Positions 9,391 to 16,734 of a stretch of 64,000 bases of DNA are shown one piece after another. Positions within the stretch are counted from its first letter, which is position 1. Each line of letters starts with the position of its first letter. Source of the DNA: Flavobacteriales bacterium (GTDB lineage Bacteria; Bacteroidota; Bacteroidia; Flavobacteriales_F; PHOS-HE28). Under the pieces are notes generated by a model. It was not told the DNA's origin, did not search any database, and worked only from the letters and a program-made list of their open reading frames with translations. Location: positions 248,001 to 312,000 of the forward strand of contig JADJLR010000004.1 in assembly GCA_016710015.1 (NCBI GenBank). The letters are read 5' to 3'. The position numbers and the translations under genes are program-made.

Positions 9391-10865
9391 TCCACGCGGA
9401 CCCCTTCGTTGATCTTTCGTTCCAAGGATCCGGTGCCACCACCCAACTGCAGTGCGATCCTCCACTGTTCCATCGCTTTGGCGGTTTCGCCCAGTTCGAA
9501 GAGGATGTCGCCGTAGTGTTCCACCACCACCCCATCGGGCTCGCCGTTCTGCAGGGCCTTTTCGATCCAGATAAGGGCTTCGGTGAATTTCTTTTCGCGG
9601 AAGAGGATCCACGCATAGGTGTCCATGTACGTGGCAGCACCGGGAGAGATCTCCAAGGAACGCTTGCTCATGCGTTCCGCTTTCTCCAGCTGCTCGTTCC
9701 GCACACTGAGGTAATAGGCGTAGTTGTTCAGGGTTCCCGCATTGTTCGGGTCCATGGTCAGGGCCTTGTCGTAGGCCTTGTCGGAATCGCTGAAGCGCTT
9801 GGCTTCGTTGTACGCATCGCCGAGGCTGCTCCAGAACTGCACTAAGAGGGGCGGATCATCCACCACCACATCGCGACCGGTGATCAAGGTCTCGATGGCT
9901 TCGTCGTGGTTACCGAGTTGGGACAGGCCGATCCCATTATACAGGTAGGGTTCCGGTACGGTGGGGAAAAGGCTGATGGTCTCTTCGGCATCCGTGTGTA
10001 GCGCGGCATGATCTCCCATTTGGAGATCCAGCTGTAAGAGTTGCATGTGAATGGGGAAGCGCTCCTTTTCGGTGCGAAGTGCTTCACGGAATTGATCCCG
10101 GGCCTCACTGATCTTGCCATCCCGCAGCAGGAAATCGCCGTGGATGGTGTGCGGTTTTCCGCTCATGGGGTGGGCCTTCTCGAGTTGTTCGATCAGGTCG
10201 TACGAACGGCGGATCAGGTTGGGTCGATCCTTGGGGTCCTCGCCCTCGCGTTCGGTCATTTCGAAGAAACCGATGAGCACCTGCATCTTGGCATCGATGT
10301 CCAGATCCGGGTCCAGAAAAGCCTCACCGAGTTGGTCGTAGGCCTCGTCCACCTTGCCTGTGGTGTAGTAGTGCTCCGCCAAGGCGATTAGCACATCCCG
10401 ATAGACCTGTGCGGCTTCGTCCAACTTGCTGTTCTGCGAATAGAGATCGGCGAGAAGGAAGCGGTACCAGATATTGTCCTTGTCCAGCGTCGCCGCGCGT
10501 TTGGCGTGGTCCACGGCAGCGGGGTAGTTCTGCCCTTGGTGGTACAGCTTGGCCAGTTCGAAGTACGATGCACTGTTGGAAGGGTCCAATTTGATGCACT
10601 GCTGATAGAGCTGCATTGCCTTCGGGATCTGGCCTGCAAGGCGCGCTTGGGTGGCTTCCATGAACACGCGCATGGTCTGCGCACGTTTGTCGCTACCGGA
10701 AACAACGGGCACCTCTTCGGAGGCCGATGTCTTGTCACCAATGGTCCGAGTGCCGCCACACGCACTTAGAATGGTCAACACAAGAACACCCATCAACCAC
10801 CGCACCGGTATTCGATGACCACACGGAGCGGTCAAGCTCGCCGGTAGGAGGTTCAATGCGTTCAT
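9387..10865 (-). CDS. TPR-repeat lipoprotein
   Basis: A 492-residue predicted lipoprotein with a hydrophobic leader ending ILSACGG (Cys36), followed by tandem tetratricopeptide repeats over most of the length. Clear TPR units begin at ASYFELAKLYHQGQNYPAAV, NIWYRFLLADLYSQNSKLDE and AGTLNNYAYYLS. TPR proteins scaffold protein complexes; no partner can be named from sequence. The ATG at 10865 overlaps the stop of the nucleotidyltransferase gene by 4 nt; an internal ATG at 10793 just before the hydrophobic leader is an alternative. Its stop overlaps the DUF4292 start by 4 nt. Confidence 0.85.
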   Translation of the reverse strand: MNALNLLPASLTAPCGHRIPVRWLMGVLVLTILSACGGTRTIGDKTSASEEVPVVSGSDKRAQTMRVFMEATQARLAGQIPKAMQLYQQCIKLDPSNSASYFELAKLYHQGQNYPAAVDHAKRAATLDKDNIWYRFLLADLYSQNSKLDEAAQVYRDVLIALAEHYYTTGKVDEAYDQLGEAFLDPDLDIDAKMQVLIGFFEMTEREGEDPKDRPNLIRRSYDLIEQLEKAHPMSGKPHTIHGDFLLRDGKISEARDQFREALRTEKERFPIHMQLLQLDLQMGDHAALHTDAEETISLFPTVPEPYLYNGIGLSQLGNHDEAIETLITGRDVVVDDPPLLVQFWSSLGDAYNEAKRFSDSDKAYDKALTMDPNNAGTLNNYAYYLSVRNEQLEKAERMSKRSLEISPGAATYMDTYAWILFREKKFTEALIWIEKALQNGEPDGVVVEHYGDILFELGETAKAMEQWRIALQLGGGTGSLERKINEGVRVE

Positions 10866-11869
10866 CCGAAGGTGCTGTCGTCGCTCATGCTCACATCCAA
10901 GGCCGTGCCGCTTACCATGGCACGTTCGCCGATCATGCTATTGTCCAGCACGCAGTCCTGTACACGCGTATTGCTGCGAAGGATCGAATTCTTCACAACA
11001 CTTCCAGAAATGCTTGCGCCCATTTCGATGGAAACGTTCGGGCCAACGATGCTGTTCGTCAAGGTCACGTCCTCGCCGATGAAGCAAGGCGGGATCACCA
11101 CACTGTTGGTGCTTTTCAGGGACTTGCTGACCAAATTCTTATCGTCCTTCAGGAAGCCGAGCACTTTCGTGTTGGTATCGACCATGGCGTTCTTGTTTCC
11201 GCAGTCCATCCACACATCCACACTGCCTGCCTTGAAGCGCGCACCCTTCTGCTTCATGTTCTCCATGGCATTGGTCAGCTGGTACTCGCCCTTGTCCTTG
11301 ATGTCGTTGTCGATCAAGTACTGCATCTCCTTGCGCAGGTATTCGCCGTCCGCGAAGTAGTAGATGCCGATGATCGCGAGATCACTGATGAAGGTCTGCG
11401 GCTTCTCCACGAACTCCGTGATGATGCCTTTGTCGTCCAGTTTCACCACGCCGAAGGGCTTCGGGTCTTCCACTTTGTTCACCCAGATCACACCGTCGCA
11501 ATCCTTGTCCAGCTTCAGTTGGGCGCGGAAGAGCGTATCAGCAAAGGCCACGATCACCCGACCGCTGAGTGCGCTTTGTGCGCAGAGGATGGCGTGGGCC
11601 GTGCCCAGTGCGGTCTCCTGGTAGTGGATCGTGCCTTTGGCGCCGATCGCTTCAGCAATAGAGACCAGTTCATCCTCCACCGTCTTGCCGAAAGCGGGGT
11701 TGGTCACGAAGGCGACCTCCTCTACGGCTTCGCCGGCCACAGCGGCCAGGTCCTCGACGAGGCGTTGTACGATGGGCTTGCCTGCAATGGGCAGCAAGGG
11801 CTTGGCGGTGGTGTGGGTGTGCGGACGCATCCGCTTGCCCATTCCCGCCATGGGGACGATGATCTTCAT
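10862..11869 (-). CDS. Sugar-phosphate nucleotidyltransferase with left-handed beta-helix C-terminus
   Basis: A 335-residue enzyme of the NDP-sugar pyrophosphorylase family, which makes NDP-sugars from sugar 1-phosphates and NTPs for envelope polysaccharides. The N-terminal signature MKIIVPMAGMGKRMRPHT and the following KPLLPIAGKP are the nucleotide-binding loop. The Rossmann-like domain runs to about residue 235, and the C-terminus (about 255-335) has hexapeptide-like repeats (IPPCFIGEDVTLTNSIVGPNVSI...). Substrate (glucose-, mannose- or GlcNAc-1-phosphate) cannot be settled from sequence. It starts 12 nt after dut and overlaps the TPR gene by 4 nt. Confidence 0.88.
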   Translation of the reverse strand: MKIIVPMAGMGKRMRPHTHTTAKPLLPIAGKPIVQRLVEDLAAVAGEAVEEVAFVTNPAFGKTVEDELVSIAEAIGAKGTIHYQETALGTAHAILCAQSALSGRVIVAFADTLFRAQLKLDKDCDGVIWVNKVEDPKPFGVVKLDDKGIITEFVEKPQTFISDLAIIGIYYFADGEYLRKEMQYLIDNDIKDKGEYQLTNAMENMKQKGARFKAGSVDVWMDCGNKNAMVDTNTKVLGFLKDDKNLVSKSLKSTNSVVIPPCFIGEDVTLTNSIVGPNVSIEMGASISGSVVKNSILRSNTRVQDCVLDNSMIGERAMVSGTALDVSMSDDSTFG

Positions 11870-11881
11870 TCAGCTTTGTTC

Positions 11882-12340
11882 TCAGCGCACGCCGGTATGG
11901 CCAAAGCCCCCTGCGCCGCGTTCCGAGGCGCGAAGGTCCGGAACTTCCTCGAAACTAACCCGGAGGTAACGCGCGATCACCAACTGAGCGATCCGTTCGC
12001 CGTCCTTCACCTCGAAGATCTCCTGTCCGTGGTTGATGAGCAGCACGCCTACTTCGCCTCGGTAGTCCGCATCGATCGTGCCCGGAGAATTGAGCACGGT
12101 GATCCCGTGTTTGAACGCCAATCCGCTGCGTGGACGTACTTGCGCCTCGGTGCCTTCGGGCAGCTCCAGGAACAGTCCGGTGGGGATCAGGCGGTACTCA
12201 CCGGGTGCCAAGGTGATGGACGCGTCGAGGTTGGCCCGAAGGTCCATGCCGGCACTATGCTCCGTAGCGTAATGGGGCATTGCATGCTTGCCCTTGTTGA
12301 TCAGGCGGACGGAGAGTGCTTCCTTGGTCGAATTGGTCAT
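11882..12340 (-). CDS. dut: dUTP diphosphatase
   Basis: A 152-residue trimeric dUTPase that hydrolyses dUTP to dUMP and pyrophosphate. All five family motifs are present in order: HSAGMDLRA, RPRSGLAFK, NSPGTIDADYRGEVGV, GERIAQLVI and the Gly-rich C-terminal arm RGAGGFGHTG. It is the first gene of the run dut, nucleotidyltransferase, TPR, DUF4292, EnvC-like. About 73 bp covering its first codons and 5' flank are repeated in the same orientation near 13657-13727, outside the VapBC module. Confidence 0.97.
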   Translation of the reverse strand: MTNSTKEALSVRLINKGKHAMPHYATEHSAGMDLRANLDASITLAPGEYRLIPTGLFLELPEGTEAQVRPRSGLAFKHGITVLNSPGTIDADYRGEVGVLLINHGQEIFEVKDGERIAQLVIARYLRVSFEEVPDLRASERGAGGFGHTGVR

Positions 12341-12389
12341 GGGGACAAAGGTCGTGATGTGATCCGGCTCGGGTCGGATCTTAAAGAAC

Positions 12390-12830
12390 TCAAAGGTCGA
12401 GGTGATCCGCAGCGAATTTGCTGGGATCCAGAACGGGGATCTGGCTTGGTCCGAAATCCTTGGTGTTGCACGTTACGATCGCATCGACACCTGTTGCATG
12501 TAGAGCAGCGAAGTGTTGAACGCCATCTTCCAGGTCTCCGAATTCGCTGGCGAAACTGGCGTAGAAATCGGCGTGCCCAATGGGTATCATCGTGAACATG
12601 GGCAGTAGGCTGTTCATGGCCTTTACCACGCGAGCACGGTCAGGTGTTCGGCGTCCAAGGCGCCATTTGTTGCTGATCACGAACATGATGTTCGCCATGA
12701 GGACCGGCGTGGTACATCCGGTGAACCGACCATCGGCCAAAGCGTCCATGACCACCTGACTGGCTTCGCTTTGATCCTCCGACCCGGCCATGGCCGCTAT
12801 GACCACATCGCTGTCGATAAGCACCCGCAT
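12390..12830 (-). CDS. PIN-domain toxin (VapC-like ribonuclease)
   Basis: A 146-residue PIN-domain protein, the size of a VapC toxin. The N-terminus MRVLIDSDVVIAAMAG carries the first metal-binding Asp, the helix QSEASQVVMDAL follows, and the C-terminal part has FGDLEDGVQHFAAL and the strand ending CNTKDFG, where the later acidic residues of the site are expected. Such proteins cut RNA unless bound by the antitoxin. Its ATG overlaps the TGA of the upstream antitoxin gene by 1 nt, the usual toxin-antitoxin arrangement. The pair lies 49 nt upstream of dut. Confidence 0.85.
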   Translation of the reverse strand: MRVLIDSDVVIAAMAGSEDQSEASQVVMDALADGRFTGCTTPVLMANIMFVISNKWRLGRRTPDRARVVKAMNSLLPMFTMIPIGHADFYASFASEFGDLEDGVQHFAALHATGVDAIVTCNTKDFGPSQIPVLDPSKFAADHLDL

Positions 12831-13102
12831 CAGGCGCGTTTCTGTTTTGGGTTGGCAGCTTTTGTCCGGGCCCTGCGTACCAGACGTCCCATTCGGTCGT
12901 CCCTAGCCGCATCGGCCTCGTCAAGCTTCAACGAACCACCCCACACCTCGCTCCATCGCTTGCGCGCGGGTTTCTTTTTGTTCGTGGCCTCTTCGATCGC
13001 CTCTTCCAGGAATTCGCTCACGCTCTTTCCCTGTTTGCGGCTATTGGCCTTGGCCTTTCGCACCAACGACTCCTCGATACTGAGGGTGAGTTTCTTCTTC
13101 AT
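12830..13102 (-). CDS. Antitoxin partner of the PIN toxin (DUF6364-like)
   Basis: A 90-residue protein starting MKKKLTLSIEESLVRKAKA, a short strand and helix typical of ribbon-helix-helix antitoxins, followed by a helix SVSEFLEEAIEEA and a basic tail that would wrap the PIN toxin. The ATG at 13102 is chosen because residues upstream in the same frame belong to a separate decayed toxin fragment. The stop codon overlaps the toxin start by 1 nt, so the two are translated together. The N-terminus resembles DUF6364 proteins; assignment to a VapB subclass is uncertain. Confidence 0.8.
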   Translation of the reverse strand: MKKKLTLSIEESLVRKAKANSRKQGKSVSEFLEEAIEEATNKKKPARKRWSEVWGGSLKLDEADAARDDRMGRLVRRARTKAANPKQKRA

Positions 13103-13260
13103 GGTGACCAAAGATACGTGATCAGGAGGGGAGTACGTATCCCGGATCAAGCTGCTGTTGGCGTCAACAAGGAGTTTCACGAAGCCAAGCGCTTGCGAGG
13201 CTTGCGCGCCATTCTTGCGTTCACTTCTCGGGCCAGTTTGTTCACATCGGCTTGTGGCAC
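13103..13260 (-). pseudogene. Remnant of a second antitoxin-toxin operon
   Basis: Two reading-frame pieces remain. Codons 13260-13177 encode VPQADVNKLAREVNARMAR and a basic tail ending in TGA. A GTG at 13180 overlaps that stop and opens KLLVDANSSLIRDTY, which looks like the first strand of a PIN-like (DUF5615-type) toxin before it runs into the vapB-like gene. The overlap geometry is that of a toxin-antitoxin pair, but both frames are far too short, so this looks like decay or a recombination scar. Confidence 0.45.
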
Positions 13261-13381
13261 CTTCTTATCCTTGGTACGGTCGTGTTACAATAGATGATCC
13301 CGAACGCGCTGTAGAACGCCAGGGCCCACGCCCATATCCAAGGTGATGACTACCTCGTTTTTGTTACCACGTATAACTTCA

Positions 13382-13572
13382 GGGTGCCTCGAAGGACCTC
13401 GAACGGATGGCACGCATGGGTATTCTTGATCCAGACGAGGCGTGACGAACGGAGGATACTGGAACGAAGTCTCCGACTGAGGAACAACGAAGTATGGATC
13501 AAGAAGAGCCATGTGCCCAAAAGGTCAGCGCGAAGCGGTGATGCCGCCGGAGCGAGGTTCTTCGAGGCACCC
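13382..13572. repeat. Long imperfect palindrome (REP/MITE-like element)
   Basis: The arms GGTGCCTCGAAGGACCTCG (13383-13401) and CGAGGTTCTTCGAGGCACC (13553-13571) are reverse complements with one mismatch in 19. Inner segments also pair: the left side has ATTCTTGATCCAGAC near 13430 and the right side has GTATGGATCAAGAAGAG near 13490. The whole unit of about 190 bp could fold into one long stem-loop. No transposase is present, so a non-autonomous or REP-like element is the likely class. Together with flanking sequence it makes up most of the otherwise gene-free stretch 13261-13656. Confidence 0.55.
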
Positions 13573-13656
13573 TTATCGTGCCATGATCCAATGGAAAGCG
13601 ATCGAGCTGCGGTGGGATCAATGGCGAGGTCTACTGGGATCAAGAACAGAGTGGCT

Positions 13657-13727
13657 GCTTGCCCTTGTTGATCAGGCGAACGGAGAGTGCTGTTGTCGCG
13701 GTGGTCATGAAGACAAAGGTCGTGATG
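13657..13727 (-). pseudogene. Duplicated 5' fragment of dut
   Basis: This stretch aligns with 12286-12359, the 5' end of dut and its upstream flank. On the minus strand it encodes MTTATTALSVRLINKGKQ, compared with MTNSTKEALSVRLINKGKH in dut, and then diverges. The first 22 bp at the low-coordinate end (GCTTGCCCTTGTTGATCAGGCG) are identical, and the leader GACAAAGGTCGTGATG is conserved. It is in direct orientation relative to dut, and VapBC plus the decayed pieces lie between the two copies. Confidence 0.85.
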
Positions 13728-13759
13728 ATGGGCTTGTAGTAGCTTTGTGGAACAGCACC

Positions 13760-14038
13760 ATGAACCACACCCTTCAAGTCATCATAGAGCAGGATAAGGA
13801 CGGTTACTTCGCCTATGTCCCGGAATTGAAATATTGCCACACCCAAGGCGATAGCATGGAGGAGGAGATGACGCACATCGAGGAGGCGGTGGATCTGCAC
13901 ATAAAGTACGTTGCGCCCGGCGGAGATGAAACGCTTGATGAAGAAGCGGGTGTATACCGCTTCAATGCCTGTGTCGCTTGGCTAAGCAGGTGGTGCAATC
14001 GACCATGGAGGCCGGCAAACCATCAGTTGAATATCTGA
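13760..14038 (+). CDS. HicB-like antitoxin domain protein, orphan, possibly with an altered C-terminus
   Basis: A 92-residue protein whose first 50 residues (MNHTLQVIIEQDKDGYFAYV, then PELKYCHTQGDSMEEEMTHI) match the HicB_like_antitoxin fold: strand, DGYFAYVPEL, turn, then a helix of the type EAVDLHI. The rest, ending in WLSRWCNRPWRPANHQLNI, is not HicB-like. Another frame over the same bases reads LAKQVVQSTMEAGKPSVEYL and would end at 14045, so a frameshift or fusion to foreign sequence is possible. No hicA is visible on either side. The 3' end overlaps that of the convergent lipoprotein gene by 16 nt. Confidence 0.6.
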   Translation: MNHTLQVIIEQDKDGYFAYVPELKYCHTQGDSMEEEMTHIEEAVDLHIKYVAPGGDETLDEEAGVYRFNACVAWLSRWCNRPWRPANHQLNI

Positions 14039-14751
14039 TTCAATGATGATGGCTTCGACTTTTGTGATCGAACATGGTCATCTCTTGTTGTGCCAAAAGC
14101 ATTTTCCCAGTTGAGATAGAAGTGTCGTCCGTCAACCATGGTCAACGTTGTCGGTAGGTCATCGCGGTTCATGAAGTGGAGGATGGAGAACTTGCCATTC
14201 CCTTTATTCTTGGATGAGCCGTGTGAGGAACCCATCATGTCATCAGGCCGCCGCCAATTGCCGTTCTTGTCGAAGATCATCCGCGCTCCTTTCTTGTACG
14301 TGTCTAGCCCATAGTACCACGTCCCGGGTAACAAGTCGGAGCCGGTTGCTTCTCTGAATTCTATCTCGAGACCATTCTTGTTTCGCAAGACGACATTTGG
14401 TCCCTTGAGTTCGAACTCGAGCGCCGTTGCGTTCTTGTCATCGAACAGGACCTTATTGTCCGCATATGTTCCTTCAAAGCTGCCACGGTAATTTATCAGT
14501 TCGAAATTGAGGTTCTGGTTTATCGTGAATATCAAGTCGGATTTGGATTCATCCGTTGGGATGAAATGTTTCCCGGCGATGGTCTTTATCGTTTCCTTGC
14601 AATCGGACTTCGTTTCTTCAGCAACGGGTCCACTACTCGGTGCCTCGGAAGCATCCGACGGTATCCCTTCATGCTCGGCGGGAATGTCGTGGTTGCCGCA
14701 TGAGGTGATGAGAAGCACCGCCAAGAGAATGGAAAAGCGTAGATGGGTCAT
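14023..14751 (-). CDS. Hypothetical lipoprotein
   Basis: A 242-residue protein with leader MTHLRFSILLAVLLITSCGN (lipobox Cys18), then a low-complexity Ser/Pro/Glu linker (about residues 20-45), then a beta-rich domain (FTINQNLNFELINYRGSFEG; DLLPGTWYYGLDTYKKGARMIF). I recognise no family, although the pattern resembles small lipocalin-like lipoproteins. The ATG at 14751 lies 2 nt after the stop of the upstream nuclease-like gene; a TTG at 14757 would overlap it. The two genes are likely co-transcribed. Confidence 0.65.
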   Translation of the reverse strand: MTHLRFSILLAVLLITSCGNHDIPAEHEGIPSDASEAPSSGPVAEETKSDCKETIKTIAGKHFIPTDESKSDLIFTINQNLNFELINYRGSFEGTYADNKVLFDDKNATALEFELKGPNVVLRNKNGLEIEFREATGSDLLPGTWYYGLDTYKKGARMIFDKNGNWRRPDDMMGSSHGSSKNKGNGKFSILHFMNRDDLPTTLTMVDGRHFYLNWENAFGTTRDDHVRSQKSKPSSLNQIFN

Positions 14752-14753
14752 CT

Positions 14754-15443
14754 TCAATGAGTTTTAGTCGAAGACTGATTCGTTAGAGCTTGCTGCGAGC
14801 AGTTCCGGATGTCATCCCGATGCACCCAACCCGAATGCCCACAAACCAGTTCACGGTATTTTAGATATCTCACAGCCCTGCGATACTGCATGATCACGAT
14901 CAGGAACACATCACCCATATGAGCCCTACGGTAGGTCTCGAGGAGCGCGGTCAATTTGTCCAGGAGATCGTTCTCCACATCGCCCATGACTTCCTTGAGA
15001 TGGTTCGCCGGATCCAGTTGGCAGATGAAAAGCCTATAGGAGGCATTTGCAGCAAGTAACTTTTCGAAGTCTTCTCGCTGTTCACCAATTCGCCATTTCT
15101 TGTCACCGTTCAACTCGCTTTCGGCGATCAATGGAAAGTCAACAATGTTGCCCTCATTGTTGTATTCCACCCATAATTGGTCAAACAGCAATGACTTATG
15201 GGTTAGTGCCTTCGCGCAGTGGTGCTTGTAATCAACGAAACCATTCTGTTGACGACATTTCGCTAACGCGCTGAGAATGGCACCGGTCCAGGGATCATCA
15301 CCCGTCGTTTTGCCTTTCGGACCTGGGCCGGGTGTTCCATCGCACAGGATACTGTGCAGCGCATCAACTATTTGCTTTGTGTACGAAGCCATGTGCTCTC
15401 TTATTCTTGTCGCTCCATGAATGACGCCGTATTGGGTGCTCAC
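14754..15443 (-). CDS. Hypothetical protein with a PD-(D/E)XK-nuclease-like motif
   Basis: A 229-residue soluble protein. The segment FDQLWVEYNNEGNIVDFPLI followed by AESELNG resembles the strand-acid-strand core of PD-(D/E)XK nucleases, where the acidic residues bind metal, but no convincing Lys follows, so catalysis is uncertain. The C-terminus contains DVFLIVIMQYRRAVRYLKY. The GTG start at 15443 overlaps the stop of the LamG gene by 3 nt; an ATG at 15392 (MASYTKQIVDALHSIL) is an alternative. I do not assign a function beyond a possible nuclease-like fold. Confidence 0.5.
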   Translation of the reverse strand: MSTQYGVIHGATRIREHMASYTKQIVDALHSILCDGTPGPGPKGKTTGDDPWTGAILSALAKCRQQNGFVDYKHHCAKALTHKSLLFDQLWVEYNNEGNIVDFPLIAESELNGDKKWRIGEQREDFEKLLAANASYRLFICQLDPANHLKEVMGDVENDLLDKLTALLETYRRAHMGDVFLIVIMQYRRAVRYLKYRELVCGHSGWVHRDDIRNCSQQALTNQSSTKTH

Positions 15444-16669
15444 TCCAATACTATACGTTGGCTCACACTGTTTTCACCAAGTCGCACTTGTAGGTTGTAT
15501 GTGCCCTTTGCCAGAGCACCCAAGTCCAAAATGCGCATGGTTTGGCCGCCCTTGGCTTGGAATACCTCGGTATGTGCTATTCGTCCGCCTGCATCGAACA
15601 CCTGTAGGGACACCAACCCTTCAAGATCCAACTCAACGGTGAATTGTCCGCGATTGGGATTGGGGAAGACGCGCACTCCACCAGTGGGCATGTTACTGCC
15701 CTGAATTCCCATGCCAAGGGTAACATCGGTGCAAAGCGCATAACTGCTCACGCAGCCGTCCTCGTCCATTACAACGTAACTGATGCCGTGCGTCCCCTCA
15801 CCTGCTAATGCGGGGTCGAAGGTGTTCCCACTGATGCCTGAACCGATGAACAAACCGTTAGCAGGAGTGCCGGACAGTGTTGTTGGGCCATCGCTGAGCA
15901 CGTAGCCCCCTGCAAGACCTGTGAAACTTGCAGCGGTGGGGCTTAGGCACGGAGTGTCACTAAAAGCATTGAACAGTTCCATGATTTCTTGAGGGGTCAG
16001 CACTCGACCCCAAGCACCGATGTCATCAACCTTTCCTTGGTACCATGATTCCATCTCTGGAAGTTGGTTGTTTGCCCTGCCGACATAGTTCGTCTGACCA
16101 GCAGTGAATAGGGAAAGCGTAGTCGCTTTCTCGAAACTGCCATCAATGTAGAAGGACAGTATACTGCCGTCGTACGTGACGACGACATGGTGCCATTGTT
16201 CATCATTGACCACTACGTTGCCAGGTGGGTCATAGTCATAGCCTCCTGCTGTGAAGTTACCGCCCATGAACCCGGTGAATTGACCACCGTTGCCATGTCG
16301 AATATTGAATGTACCCCCGTTCTGGTTTGTTCCGGACCCTGTGCAGAGCATCATTCCGCCAACCTGATTACTTGTTCGCATCCAAAACGAGTATGTCCTT
16401 GGTGCAGTTCCTTGGACCGCGATGTTCGGGATGGTGATATGGCTGGAAATGCCGTTGAAGTCATACGCTGCGTTTGCGGTGCCATTGCGATCCTGTGTAG
16501 CCTCCGGACCGTAGAGTGTGCCGTCGTTCCCACCCCCGCTTTCATCATTCGCGTTCCCATTGAACGGCCACCATCCTATTAGGCCATCAGTAGGCACATA
16601 TCCGGGGATTTGGGCGCTGGAGGTACTACACAGCAATAAACAGACGGGGAGGAAGGCTAGAATGCGCAT
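15440..16669 (-). CDS. Secreted LamG-domain protein with T9SS C-terminal sorting domain
   Basis: A 409-residue T9SS cargo protein. A signal peptide (MRILAFLPVCLLLCSTSSAQ) is followed by a LamG/concanavalin-like domain (about residues 30-235) with the common opening GLIGWWPFNGNANDESGGGN and a VDDIGAWGRVLTPQEI ending, then a short Ig-like stretch, then a type A sorting domain (VRVFPNPNRGQFTVE near residue 335; LAKGTYNLQVRLGENSVSQR at the end). Such domains often bind carbohydrate or matrix. The ATG at 16669 starts the signal peptide. The gene begins 65 nt after the CHAT gene and may belong to the same operon. Confidence 0.88.
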   Translation of the reverse strand: MRILAFLPVCLLLCSTSSAQIPGYVPTDGLIGWWPFNGNANDESGGGNDGTLYGPEATQDRNGTANAAYDFNGISSHITIPNIAVQGTAPRTYSFWMRTSNQVGGMMLCTGSGTNQNGGTFNIRHGNGGQFTGFMGGNFTAGGYDYDPPGNVVVNDEQWHHVVVTYDGSILSFYIDGSFEKATTLSLFTAGQTNYVGRANNQLPEMESWYQGKVDDIGAWGRVLTPQEIMELFNAFSDTPCLSPTAASFTGLAGGYVLSDGPTTLSGTPANGLFIGSGISGNTFDPALAGEGTHGISYVVMDEDGCVSSYALCTDVTLGMGIQGSNMPTGGVRVFPNPNRGQFTVELDLEGLVSLQVFDAGGRIAHTEVFQAKGGQTMRILDLGALAKGTYNLQVRLGENSVSQRIVLE

Positions 16670-16734
16670 GTATGTGGATTTGGTTCTCTCGTTAGTACCG
16701 TGCGGAAGTGAGAGGTAACCCGCCTTGGTAAAAT

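Noticed and set aside
10727..12595. A 622-codon plus-strand open frame across the nucleotidyltransferase and dut region
   Set aside because: It is antisense to two clear enzymes with full sets of motifs, and its product is His-rich with no recognisable domain.
13350..13643. Open frames on both strands in the palindromic region
   Set aside because: They arise from the inverted repeat itself; neither product resembles a protein family and both mirror each other.
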